DNA of 64,000 nt from Phorcus lineatus. Taxonomy: Eukaryota; Mollusca; Gastropoda; Trochida; Trochidae. The position numbers were made by a program, and so were the translations under genes. The notes under the pieces were generated by a model. It saw only the letters and a program-made list of their open reading frames with translations, had not been told where the DNA came from and did not search any database. The DNA is taken from positions 39,788,839-39,852,838 of the forward strand of contig OV121091.1 in assembly GCA_921293015.1 (NCBI GenBank), given 5' to 3'. Positions 52,301-64,000 of this stretch are shown piece by piece; position 1 is the first letter of the stretch, and every line of letters begins with the position of its first letter.

Positions 52301-52313
52301 TAGCAGTCTCCAT
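43367..52313 (-). CDS. AGMO: Alkylglycerol monooxygenase, complete ten-exon gene
   Basis: Coding exons in order: 52313-52203, 49961-49834, 49142-48991, 47868-47765, 46587-46492, 46137-46005, 45889-45675, 45132-45016, 44182-44100, 43559-43367. All use GT-AG and the phases join to 443 residues; human AGMO is about 445. AGMO is a tetrahydrobiopterin-dependent, non-haem iron membrane enzyme of the endoplasmic reticulum that cleaves the ether bond of alkylglycerols. The fatty-acid-hydroxylase histidine boxes are intact: HRSGH at 126-130, HQAHH at 139-143, HHRVHH at 214-219. Other family marks are [37 protein letters not shown] and [13 protein letters not shown]. Membrane segments lie in exons 2, 3 and 8-10. 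The start was set by homology at [10 protein letters not shown]; an in-frame ATG 15 codons upstream (52358) is less likely. No break is seen. The first intron is 2.2 kb. Ether-lipid breakdown is a family inference, but the identification is firm. Confidence 0.96.
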
Positions 52314-52506
52314 CTTGGGGCCGTGTATCCACGGATATAAACAGACAAAGACGACCAAAGTCTATCTGCTCTAACAAAAACAAACACACGTGATCAAACA
52401 GGAAATGTTCATCATGCATCCGCGCATGCGTATGAAGTTGTATTCTGTCAGATAATCTCCAAAACACATGTCAGAATCAATGTTGACTGATGGGTTCGAG
52501 ACACCT

Positions 52507-52512
52507 TTTATA
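52507..52512 (-). promoter_or_regulatory. Possible TATA box of AGMO
   Basis: TATAAA on the minus strand about 195 bp upstream of the chosen start codon. It would give a 5' UTR of about 165 nt if no leader intron exists. AT-rich context makes chance occurrence likely. Confidence 0.25.
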
Positions 52513-53214
52513 TTTTTTTCGTTAAAAATTATCAAATGTAAAATATGATTTGTAAGTGAAAGTATGATTTACAATTTAAAATGGTTGCCAAGAGAATAGA
52601 TAAATAAATATTTTGTATTTTAAAAATCTAATTATCAGGGTTATGAGCGAATATAAGTAAAAGGTTGAACTTATACAATAAAGCACAAATGTGAAAGTAA
52701 GCTCGATAACTTCTGGGTTAAATTACATCATTTTGTTTCATATTGATTTCCACATGCATTCAGCGAGTTTATTGCCTTCTATCGTAGTTATAGGTTATAT
52801 GAGGGATGTAGCCTAGCTTATATTGAATATACAATACAAAGGTCAGCGTTCGATCAATCAACGTTACTCAACCTGGTAAATAAAATCGAAACTGTTTCAG
52901 TCGCACTGGTATCTTAAATACCGTAAATCCTAATATAAAAACCAGGCTTCAATTGTTTTCAAACTGTCTACACCACAGATCCATTCGAGGCAGGCTTCTT
53001 TTTAGACGAACGTCTATTTCGTTTTTGGTGGCATTTTTATTCAAATAACTCCAAATATATTCCAGTGTCATATGATTTTTGCCTCTTTGTTTATAAAAGT
53101 GAATTTTTTCAACAATCAGTAACTTTCTTATTTTGTAGGAAAAAGGTGTATTGATTTAGAAAAAAACCTTCGTATCAACATATTGTTGTTTACTTCATCA
53201 GAAAGCGAAAGTTT

Positions 53215-53700
53215 AACACGTTAGAGTAACACCGAGTATGTTTAATGATTTTTCATGTGGCTTCAATAAGAGCCAAAATGCCATATGTCCTGAGATAAGT
53301 TCAAATCGTCTCCAAAAACTTGCACAACTATATCTAAATGCCAAAATGTTAATATTTTCTTTTTTGCAATGATAATTGGAACATGTTATTGTACATGTTA
53401 ATACAATTATGAGTCAATTTTATATTTGTATCAGTTAAATGACCAACAATATCACCCAATTTGTGTCGTTTCTGCTTTAAATAAGTTTCCAAAATTACGT
53501 TTGAGTCATTGGCGCGGGCCACTGTCCGGTTTTCGATCACAAATTACAACATAGACTGGTTTATTGTCACCATCCTAAACTGATAAGCATCAGGATGCTG
53601 ATTATCCGAAGCCTCTACTACTGCTTCATAAAACAACAACATTTATAAAGTTTGTTATATTTGACCCAACATCTTATTTTGTGGCCCTTTAACGCTGTCA
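53215..53700 (+). repeat. Dispersed repeat, copy 3
   Basis: This is the most continuous copy. It begins near GAGTATGTTTAATGATTTTTC and includes CAGTTAAATGACCAAC, AAATTACGTTTGAGTCATTG, CCACTGTCCGGTTTTCGATC and TGTTATATTTGAC. The order matches 8160-8840 without the inserted LINE tail. No terminal repeats or reading frame were found, so the class is unknown. Confidence 0.6.
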
Positions 53701-53899
53701 CGAGAAAAGAAACATCGATTTTTTAAAAATCTTGTCCATCACAACTTAAATGATTATTTCTTTCAATTCACAATTGAATCCTTATTCTTATAACAGAACA
53801 GAATAATCGGGTTGAGTAATGAGGTTTCTGACTCTCTTAAGATAATGCATAGGCATATACCTATATTTATTTTGGGAAATCTGAAGAAATGCAACTTCA

Positions 53900-53900
<1 letters not shown>

Positions 53901-53931
<31 letters not shown>

Positions 53932-54013
53932 GCTTTTCCTTCTATTAAGCACTTTTTTCCTTCAAATTTGATGTATTTCATTAAATTACTTGGGGGGGGG
54001 GGGGGGGGGGGGG
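53901..54013. repeat. Facing homopolymers: poly-C then poly-G
   Basis: A run of 29 C at 53901-53929 and a run of 22 G at 53992-54013 are separated by 62 AT-rich bases. They are perfectly complementary to each other and could form a long hairpin or G-quadruplex/i-motif structures. Run lengths from sequencing are unreliable. Confidence 0.85.
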
Positions 54014-54019
54014 TGAACT

Positions 54020-55157
54020 TAGAAACATGCCTCTTACCCTTAAAATAAGTTAAACTTATAAAATATGCAGTTCTTTAAGTTGCTGGTATTGAACTTTTAT
54101 TGACTGAGTTGAGGACAGTAACTAGGATTATTTTATGTCTTTAAAATTGTGAAGATATTTTCATGGGAGTCGTGAGAAACACCGAATTATGAGATGTAAA
54201 ATGTAGAATGTAAAATACTTTGGCGTTTAACTTACAAGAGATGTCATTTATCTTGCGCATGTTTAAATGAACACGGCACAATGTTATGTTTGGTTTTCAA
54301 ATTCTTCAGATTTTTATTGTTTGCTTATATCGAAACACAAGTTACAATCATGTTTTTCATGTTAGGAACTTGAAACCTAAACGTTTAAGCACAATGACCC
54401 CAAGAAACTTTGGGGATATGACCGACTTTGTCTTCTTGTTTAGTTGGTGATAACATCACTAAATCTGCTTACTTACAAAACAGGTAACGTCACTAATATG
54501 ACGTGTTTTATGAATTGATTTTATTTTATTTTCAGTCAGGGAAAAATTCTTATCGCAATCATCCATTATCTATTGAAACTGACCTAAAAATCATCTCTTT
54601 CTAATTGTAACATCACTGTCATTAATGTTACGTTTTAGTCGGCGTTACCTGAAATAACGTTATTTTTTTAATATTCAGAATTTAGATGATATTTCTTCGC
54701 TTTTTCACAAACTGCAAGAAAATCACCAAGCAAAAGAATTATGAAGATGAAATATACTCTACTTATATATCATAACTCACAATTTGTCAGTTGTGTTACT
54801 ATTTCAATGTTAACATCACGGACAGTAACATCACTGACAGCAACATCCCTCATAGGCTTTAAAGGGTCCACTATCCACCATGATTACTACCCAGACAAAA
54901 TTGAGCCACAAACCCAGCAAACAAATCAGACTTTGAAAATACTTTTTAAACAATGATGTTCATTACAGATGATATCCTAGCCTCATCTTTACCGTCAAGT
55001 CTTACTCCTCCATTTTGCTGAGAAGAATTTCATGTTAACAGCCATAGCTCAGCATGCATCAGTTGAAAATATAATACTTCAACTGGATAATTCATTGTCT
55101 TTTCCTAATCAAGGGGAAGTAATTCTTTCATCTATTTAAGCCACCTACCTCTCTACA
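54020..55157. other. Gene-poor stretch with short repeated GTAACATCACTGACAG-like motifs
   Basis: No gene seen. Variants of TAACATCACTGACAG recur at about 54483, 54607, 54811, 54825 and 54839, spaced irregularly. Confidence 0.35.
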
Positions 55158-55784
55158 TTAAAGGCACTAGTGCACGCTTTTACGGTTTAAATTGGCTATT
55201 TTAAGGTTTAAGAGGACTTATGCATTCACTTAAGCTTTCTATCGATGCAATGAAATACTTAAAATTCTTTACAATTGACCTGCAATCAACAATGAAAATT
55301 TTTTGACAGCCGCTGTCAGCTTGGACATATAACAAATCTAAGGTTAGCTGTGCACAAAACTGATAAATTATAGACAGTTGAAAGCGGCTGAACTATTATT
55401 ATGTGAAGCTGTTGAATTTACCTAAACTCTAAACTGAGAACAAATAATGAATTATGTTTTATGAAAGCAATGTTGTAAATAAACCGATTTAATAACACAG
55501 CATTAGCATTGTTATTAGATTGAACAAAGCGGCTGCCGTTTCCGCTTTTTTGGTTATAAGCAAAATCTTAATATTTCCTATATAGTTCATGCGGATTTAT
55601 TGTAACGTAACATTAAATACTTCCGGTCTTTAAAAATCAACTTTACTACCTGAATACGTAAATATTCGTTAAATAACTTACGAGGTAGATTACTTGAGTG
55701 AGGATCTTGAATAATATCGAGAGATCTGCGGTATCTGTGCATCCGTTGTGTTAAAGAAATATTGGTGTGCACTAGTGCGTTTAA
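55158..55784. mobile_element. TTAA-flanked non-autonomous DNA element (piggyBac-like MITE), copy A
   Basis: The element body is 55162-55780 (619 bp), flanked by TTAA at 55158-55161 and 55781-55784. Terminal inverted repeats are AGGCACTAGTGCAC and, from the other end, ACGCACTAGTGCAC (13 of 14 match). Each contains the palindrome GCACTAGTGC. A second copy lies at 57003-57632, differing at roughly 25 positions by eye. There is no reading frame of note. TTAA target sites are the hallmark of piggyBac-type transposition, but the ends lack the usual CCC start, so the superfamily is an inference. Confidence 0.8.
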
Positions 55785-55989
55785 GCGACTTCAATCTTAA
55801 ATCTATATCTGCAGAAACTTTGACGATTGCTGAAGTTCAAAAAGCCACTTTCACAGTTTTACAAAATACGGGGAAATATTATACCATATAGCAATTTTGC
55901 TTTGCATTTTAACCCTTCATTTCAAGTTCAAGTTTCAGTGCCTGGCACTTCGAGATCATTTGATGGCTAAAACGTCCCTTTTACCATAA

Positions 55990-56033
55990 CCTACCTACCT
56001 ACCTACCTACCTACCTACCTACCTACCTACCTA
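55990..56033. repeat. (CCTA)n microsatellite
   Basis: About eleven perfect CTAC units. Confidence 0.95.
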
Positions 56034-56517
56034 AATTGTGAAAGGTAATATCGCAAACTCAACTTTGTGTAATCACGTTTCTCTCAAATATTTTGACAAT
56101 CAAACAACCAAACTTCGTGTATGACTTTAATTAGAACAATTTTTTATTCTGTTCAGATTCTTTCCATGATTTTTAAAAATTTAACAAGGGAAGTTAATAA
56201 TCAAAATATGCAGAATATTGAGATTGAATAGGTTGCAGAGCTAAAAGAGTTTGTTGTTTAAATCCATGATACAATAATTTAAGACACACCTGGAGAAATA
56301 ACAACTTTATGCTTTTGTTTTAGCGTGTTTGCTCAATTCATTTAGAAGGACCAAATTTTGTATACTTCATTATGTTTGGATGAAGCTAATTCAAGTCTAC
56401 ATTATGATTTCTAAAAATAGACTAATTACAAAACATCATTCAAATATATAGACTAAAAATCTTTTTGCGTTTGTTTTTTATGTCTTGACAACTGTAGTGC
56501 TGTGGGCCTTATATATA

Positions 56518-57973
56518 CAGTCAGACCCGGCCCGATAATCCGGCCACCGATAATCCGAATCTCGCAGTATCCGAACGGTAGCAAACTGTAACCAAACTAA
56601 TCTCTATATAAACTCATTAAATGTTGATTCATTAATCCGTTGATTCAGTCTCCGTATCCGAACGCTAATTAGCTGTAACGGATTAGTTAATTACAGCTAT
56701 TTTTGCTTCATTAATCCGACTGTTCATCAAAGCGTTCGGTAATCCACTAGTCAAGCGAGCACCACACTGATTGAATCGGTAAACATCACTGACAGTGGAT
56801 TGACACGGGAGTTGAGCGTGTCGTAGTTTGTGATTGTAATAAATTGAGATGTCTCACTTTGTGTATCTGGAGTTTGTGATAGTTATAAATATTGTGTCAG
56901 AATGAGGTCAGTTGCATTTGACACTTGTCACGATGGCAAGTCCCGCCCCTAAGCGTAAACGATTCGAAATAACTGCCGCACAAAATAGAGAAATTTGTAG
57001 ATTTAAAGGCACTAGTGCACGCTTTTACGGTTTAAATTGGCTATTTTAAGGTTTAAGAGGACTTATGCAATCACTTAAGCTTTCTATCGATGCAATGAAA
57101 TACTTAAAATTCTTTACAATTGACCTGCAATCAACAATGAAAAAATTTAAACAGCCGCTGTCGGCTTGGACATATAACAAATCTGAGGTTAGCTGTGCAC
57201 AAAACGGATAAATTATAGACAGTTGAAAGCGGCTGAACAATTATTATGTGCAGCTGTTGAATTTACCTAAACTCTGAACTGAACACAAATAATGAATTAT
57301 GTTTAATGAAAGCAATGTTGTAAATAAACCGATTGAATAACACAGCATTAGCAGTGCTATTAGATTGACCAAAGCGGCTGCCGTTTCCGCTTTTTTGGTT
57401 ATAAGCAAAATCTTAATATTTCCGATATCGTAGTTCATGCGGATTTATTGTAACGTAACATTAAATACTTCCGGTCTTTAAAAATCAACTTTACTACCTG
57501 AATACGTAAATATTCGTTAAATAACTTACGAGGTAGATAACTTGAGTGAGGATCTTAAATAATATCGAGAGATATGCAGTATCTGTGCATTCGTTGTGTT
57601 AAAGAAATATTGGTGTGCACTAGTGCGTTTAAGCAGGAAAATGTAAAGGCCAGTTTTGATTTCATAAGCAGACATGATCACGTACTTTGAGTGTGTTTGT
57701 GATGAAAAGAACTTAGAAACTTTGATCACAATGCGTGGGTCCTTCAAGCCATTGAGTGCACAATCTGTAATCGGCAAATTCTTCAAACCTGAGTGAGTGT
57801 CAAGAAATGCTTTTGTGCAATGATTGTTACTTAATAGATGTATCCCAGTTGTTATGTGTATATGAAATAAAACTCATTAGATATTCGTAATACGTTGTCG
57901 TCTGTCTGTAGATTTGGTTCGTTTCAGTAGTCCGAACGTTCTTGATGAAAAACGGAAGTGTTCGGATTATCGT
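56518..57973 (+). mobile_element. Non-autonomous pogo-like (Tc1/mariner) DNA transposon, interrupted by the TTAA element
   Basis: The left end CAGTCAGACCCGGCCCGATA follows a TA dinucleotide, as expected for pogo/Tigger elements. Copies of TAATCCG/TATCCGAAC recur over the first 250 bp and again near the right end (57950-57973). An ATG at 56933 opens MASPAPKRKRFEITAAQNRE, a pogo/CENP-B-type N-terminal helix-turn-helix start, cut at codon 25 by the inserted element. A short C-terminal piece at 57731-57796 ends QSVIGKFF-KPE-stop, a PCNA-binding (PIP) box as known from pogo transposases. The DDE catalytic core is absent, so this is an internally deleted copy of about 830 bp before the insertion. 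The outermost right end is not recognisable. Confidence 0.75.
57003..57632. mobile_element. TTAA-flanked non-autonomous DNA element, copy B, inserted in the pogo remnant
   Basis: Body 57007-57628 (622 bp) with TTAA at 57003-57006 and 57629-57632. The ends match copy A. Taking out the body and one TTAA leaves the pogo-like frame continuous across the site (ending ICRF, resuming KQENVKASFDF). This shows the exact target duplication and that the insertion came after the pogo copy. An inverted repeat AAAGCGG/CCGCTTT lies inside both copies. Confidence 0.85.
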
Positions 57974-57979
57974 ACATTT

Positions 57980-60715
<2,736 letters not shown>

Positions 60716-60998
60716 CAGGCAGAGAGGTAACGAGGTGAAGGATGAATAATGCAGTGATCTCTAACTACTCACAACTTCGTCATCGTTTACTCCTAGACAG
60801 ACCTACAACGTCAATGCTGCTCGTATTATTCCTCTCACTAAAGCAGGATGCATTCGACATCACCTGGAGATACATACATATACGCCGGATACCCGGATAT
60901 AGACGTGTGATGGGAATGGTGTTGTCACTCACGACGTGTTAATAAAATCGCTGTCCTGCTGGTATTGTCGAGAGGTTGGGCACTTCCGCTTATTAAGG

Positions 60999-61184
60999 CC
61001 ATTATCATCAAACGTGTAAATAGGCACCGAAGGACATGAAAGGAATCCATCATACATTATAAAACCTTATCATTCGAGTAACAAATGTACAGCCACTTCT
61101 TGGAATGCCACTATCACCAAACGTGTAAATAGTCACCAACTGACATGAAAGGAATCAATCATCATGACCATGCATTATAAAACT
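60999..61184. repeat. Tandem duplication, offset 109 bp
   Basis: Two units (60999-61068 and 61108-61184) share ATCAAACGTGTAAATAG-like text, GACATGAAAGGAATC and CATTATAAAAC. They lie about 0.6-0.8 kb upstream of the secreted-protein gene. Confidence 0.7.
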
Positions 61185-61673
61185 ACAACAAATATCACCA
61201 TTTATTTTCCTCTGCAGGCACTTACTTGAGGCTATGTTGTTTTGGTATACTTTCTTTCTGAGGTTAAAATGATAATACTAACATCGAAAAGTACAGATGG
61301 CTTTTTATCCAATTTATTGGAAACCTGGAGAGTTAAACTGACATTGATGCATATTATATTGTCTATTGTAAAGACTTTGGGAAATGATATAAATCTATAC
61401 CCAAATATTGAATGCTCATCTAGTTTGTGTAGTCCTATAAGAAGAAAAATGTCCGGTTATTGTCATCACGTTGTCCCTCTTTTCACTTAGAGATCAATAT
61501 CATTCAGCACTATGACCTTAACCTTCACCGACGTATATATTAAATTCATACTGAAATCCCGTTCAAAATAGTGATCAAGCGGGATTTCAGTTTCAGTTTC
61601 TCTTCGGAATAGACTTCGAAACCTTTGATCAAGGAATTATCGTTGTCAGATATATGAGGATAATTTCATATCA

Positions 61674-61682
61674 TACATAAAA
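61674..61682 (+). promoter_or_regulatory. Possible TATA-like element of the secreted-protein gene
   Basis: CATAAAAAG lies about 125 bp before the start codon, which would give a 5' UTR of about 95 nt. The match is weak. Confidence 0.3.
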
Positions 61683-61800
61683 AGCCTGGCACCACTAGTC
61701 CATCTGTCCTTGTTGAGAGATGTCAGATGGCTATTGACCTTTTGTTCTTATCAAGGTTCGGTAGGGAGTGTCGCTCTTTCTCTGCAAACCTTCGTCCACC

Positions 61801-63376
61801 ATGAACGCTTTATTTTTTTTTTTGTTCCTTGCCCTCTTTTGTGTTGTACAGGTGAGGACTTAAGAGGGGATTCTGTCTTAATGTGAGGACATATTTTATT
61901 TGCTGTTTCCATGCTCGTTACTCAGAATTATGGGCTGGACAGCTCTCGGGCAATAATTTGAACAAATACATATCGACATTTTAAAGAAAATAATATTTAT
62001 CGATTTTGAAAAAAATACATTAAAAGAACTTCACAAATTTATAATGCTATTTGGCAGATATAAATACAACGAAGAGTCAATATCGAAGTTTGGTGACACG
62101 AACTATTACGAAAAGAGTGGAAATGACATCGAAACCATTGATCATATATATTTGCTAGATATACATATTTCCATCTTATAGTAAAACTCTTACCCCCGCG
62201 CCTTCCTGCATCGCGTCTAAATTTGTGTTGTATAGCAACCCTATAATCTGCTCTAAAAAGCATGCTCCGGTAGATTCCTTTATCTATTTAGTGTATGAGC
62301 ATTTGTGGTCTATTTATGTCATGGTGATGAGTTGCTCAAGAGGGTTTCGTATGCCTAATTTTATCATTTCAGATTCAATTGATCATTTGTAATCTACAAA
62401 TATACTCTAACCATACACTTAGAACCAACTCAAGCGATTAGTTTCACATACTGATGTTTCAGTGTCAAGATGTGACGACTGTGACACCGAAGCCCACCCA
62501 CCACCACCATCACTCTCACCCACCAAAGACAACCAGTGAACCAAGCGAGAGGGAAACAGCCAAGTTCAGATATGATGGTCACACCGTGAGTGTAAATGTA
62601 TCATCCCAACTTGGAATCCTATCCCATCTTAAGCAGTTTAAACAGTTTTTCCCTTTCATCCTTGAGTTAGTTAACTTCTGGCACATGACATGGTCTTTCG
62701 GAACAGCCCATGACAATCCATGAAAGGTTAAATAATTGGGTTGTCGTTTTGAGATATTTTTGCGTTGCAATATAGTGCAATACATTTATCTGAAATACGT
62801 AGAATAGTAACCTAGAGTCCATATTGGTTTAATTTGACATGATATTAAGAATATCAAACATTCATTCAGACTCTGCAAATTAATTACGTTTGTACCAACG
62901 CAAATGAAAGACGTCTTATAGATACTGTTCTCTCCACTGGAGGGATGCAAGTAAATGCATGTCTTCCAGATCAAAGAATTCATAGACGATACGTATTTGG
63001 TAACCATTATTGCGAAAGAATATAAAGATACATATAGTAAAGAACCTTCAAAGAAAAAACAATATTCCAGACATTCCTTCAAATAATAACGTTCTTGAGT
63101 ATATAAAGAAACGGATATGACTGAATGAAAGAACAATAACGAATGGGAGAATTGCGAGAATGAAAATGACTTCACAAGTGCGTGTCATTAATTGTAACTA
63201 TTTCTCCTGACCAGGGACATCTTGTGGTTCGTATCGGAGACGAATGTTTCCTGATGTCACTGAGTGACAATCAAAAGAACAAGGTGCACGACCCCATCGC
63301 CTTCAAGAGTGTGGAGGTCAGTCAGTGTAACAAATTCAAATTATCAGATGTCTCTGGAGCGCGACCCTCCAAGTAG
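61801..63376 (+). CDS. Small secreted protein, three-exon model, 111 residues
   Basis: Exons 61801-61851 (donor CAG|GTGAGG), 62463-62585 (acceptor TTTCAG, donor ACC|GTGAGT) and 63215-63376 (acceptor ACCAG, stop TAG) all join in phase 0. Exon 1 encodes MNALFFFLFLALFCVVQ, an excellent signal peptide that would be missed by length filters. Exon 2 gives a Thr/Pro/His-rich stretch with HHHHHSH followed by acidic and basic residues and KFRYDGHT. Exon 3 gives GHLVVRIGDECFLMSLSDNQ and ends GARPSK. Three cysteines follow the signal peptide. The DG...V...CFLM pattern faintly recalls BRICHOS domains, but the segment is too short to claim this. The product is probably extracellular, and the histidine cluster could bind metal. 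Exon 3 has an alternative donor (GAG|GTCAGT, about 63321), so the gene could continue further right. The family is unrecognised. Confidence 0.6.
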
Positions 63377-63399
63377 GTAGTTGCTGGATCTCGTATGGT

Positions 63400-64000
63400 C
63401 ACGAATTCACGTTGTGACTTAGTCATTAAGGCATTTCTGTACATTACATAAGGATGAGAGGGTTACATGGTCACAGACTCACATAGTTGGAGAGCCATGG
63501 AGTCAGGGTCATTGTGTCACACTGCCACAGATTCATGTCAGCAGAATTACAGAATTATTTAATAGTCTTATCACATTTCATTAAAAGTCTATGGATGCAC
63601 ATGTTTTTACTAATATGAGAAAATGTTCACCCAAAAGTAAAATTCAAGTTATATAATGTTCACGTATTATTTTGTCAGGTATGATTAAAAAAATCACGTA
63701 ACGAGACAAATATATTTCATCATTTGAGTCTATAGAATAAGCTCGTCGTGAGGATGGGAGATTTATCCTTATTCAGTGTGGGTTTGGGTCTCGGTTGTAT
63801 CTTGAGACAGAAGCGTGAAGTAGAATGGGATTTCGTCTATCGATGGAATTGCCCTTAAATGACACACCGTGGCTTAATGAATTAAGTTGTCATGACTAGA
63901 GACACTGGATGTTTATGTAAGAAAACCTTTGACACTTAACAAGAGTGTTGGCATTGGAATCCACCGCTGATGAAGTGCTCGTTTAAAGATCGACTGAAAT
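63400..64000. other. Right edge of the window, no gene recognised
   Basis: An ATTAAA at 63580-63585 could serve as poly(A) signal for the secreted-protein gene. Nothing else supported. Confidence 0.4.

Noticed and set aside
53763-54048. Frames with glycine or proline runs around the poly-C/poly-G tracts
   Set aside because: Produced by the homopolymers alone.

Overview
The window looks like genomic DNA of a marine invertebrate animal, most likely a lophotrochozoan such as a gastropod mollusc. This is inferred from short GT-AG exons in AT-rich DNA, LINE 3' ends carrying microsatellite tails, and an animal-type alkylglycerol monooxygenase. No bacterial operon, CRISPR array or rRNA gene was seen, and no retrovirus-like or Polinton-like element was recognised.

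Left part (1-26 kb, minus strand): a tandem array of four paralogous multi-pass membrane proteins related to the long form of the TspO/MBR (tryptophan-rich sensory protein) family. Coding starts lie at about 1.9, 11.2, 20.1 and 25.1 kb. In all four genes the first coding exon is exactly 118 nt, ends in phase 1, and is joined to one large exon of about 825-835 nt. The spacers hold LINE fragments and a dispersed repeat.

Middle part (29-37 kb, minus strand): a membrane protein of about 700 residues with predicted N-terminal membrane segments, an Ig-like domain, a further membrane segment and a C-terminal TIR domain. It is followed upstream by an intronless gene for a basic, unrecognised 242-residue protein with its own TATA box.

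43-52 kb (minus strand): a complete alkylglycerol monooxygenase (AGMO) gene. I resolved it into ten coding exons giving 443 residues, with all three histidine boxes present.

53-61 kb: no host gene recognised. It holds a third copy of the dispersed repeat, facing poly-C and poly-G runs, two copies of a roughly 620-bp TTAA-flanked DNA element, and a pogo-like DNA transposon into whose transposase remnant one of those copies has inserted. A long GA/GACA tract follows.

61.8-63.4 kb (plus strand): a three-exon gene model for a small secreted protein of 111 residues, starting with a clear signal-peptide exon.

The host genes do not form one pathway. The TspO-like and AGMO proteins are both membrane proteins of possible lipid or sterol relevance, but nothing in the sequence links them functionally. 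All exon boundaries were read by eye from splice consensus, reading frame and paralog or family comparison. No search or transcript data were available.
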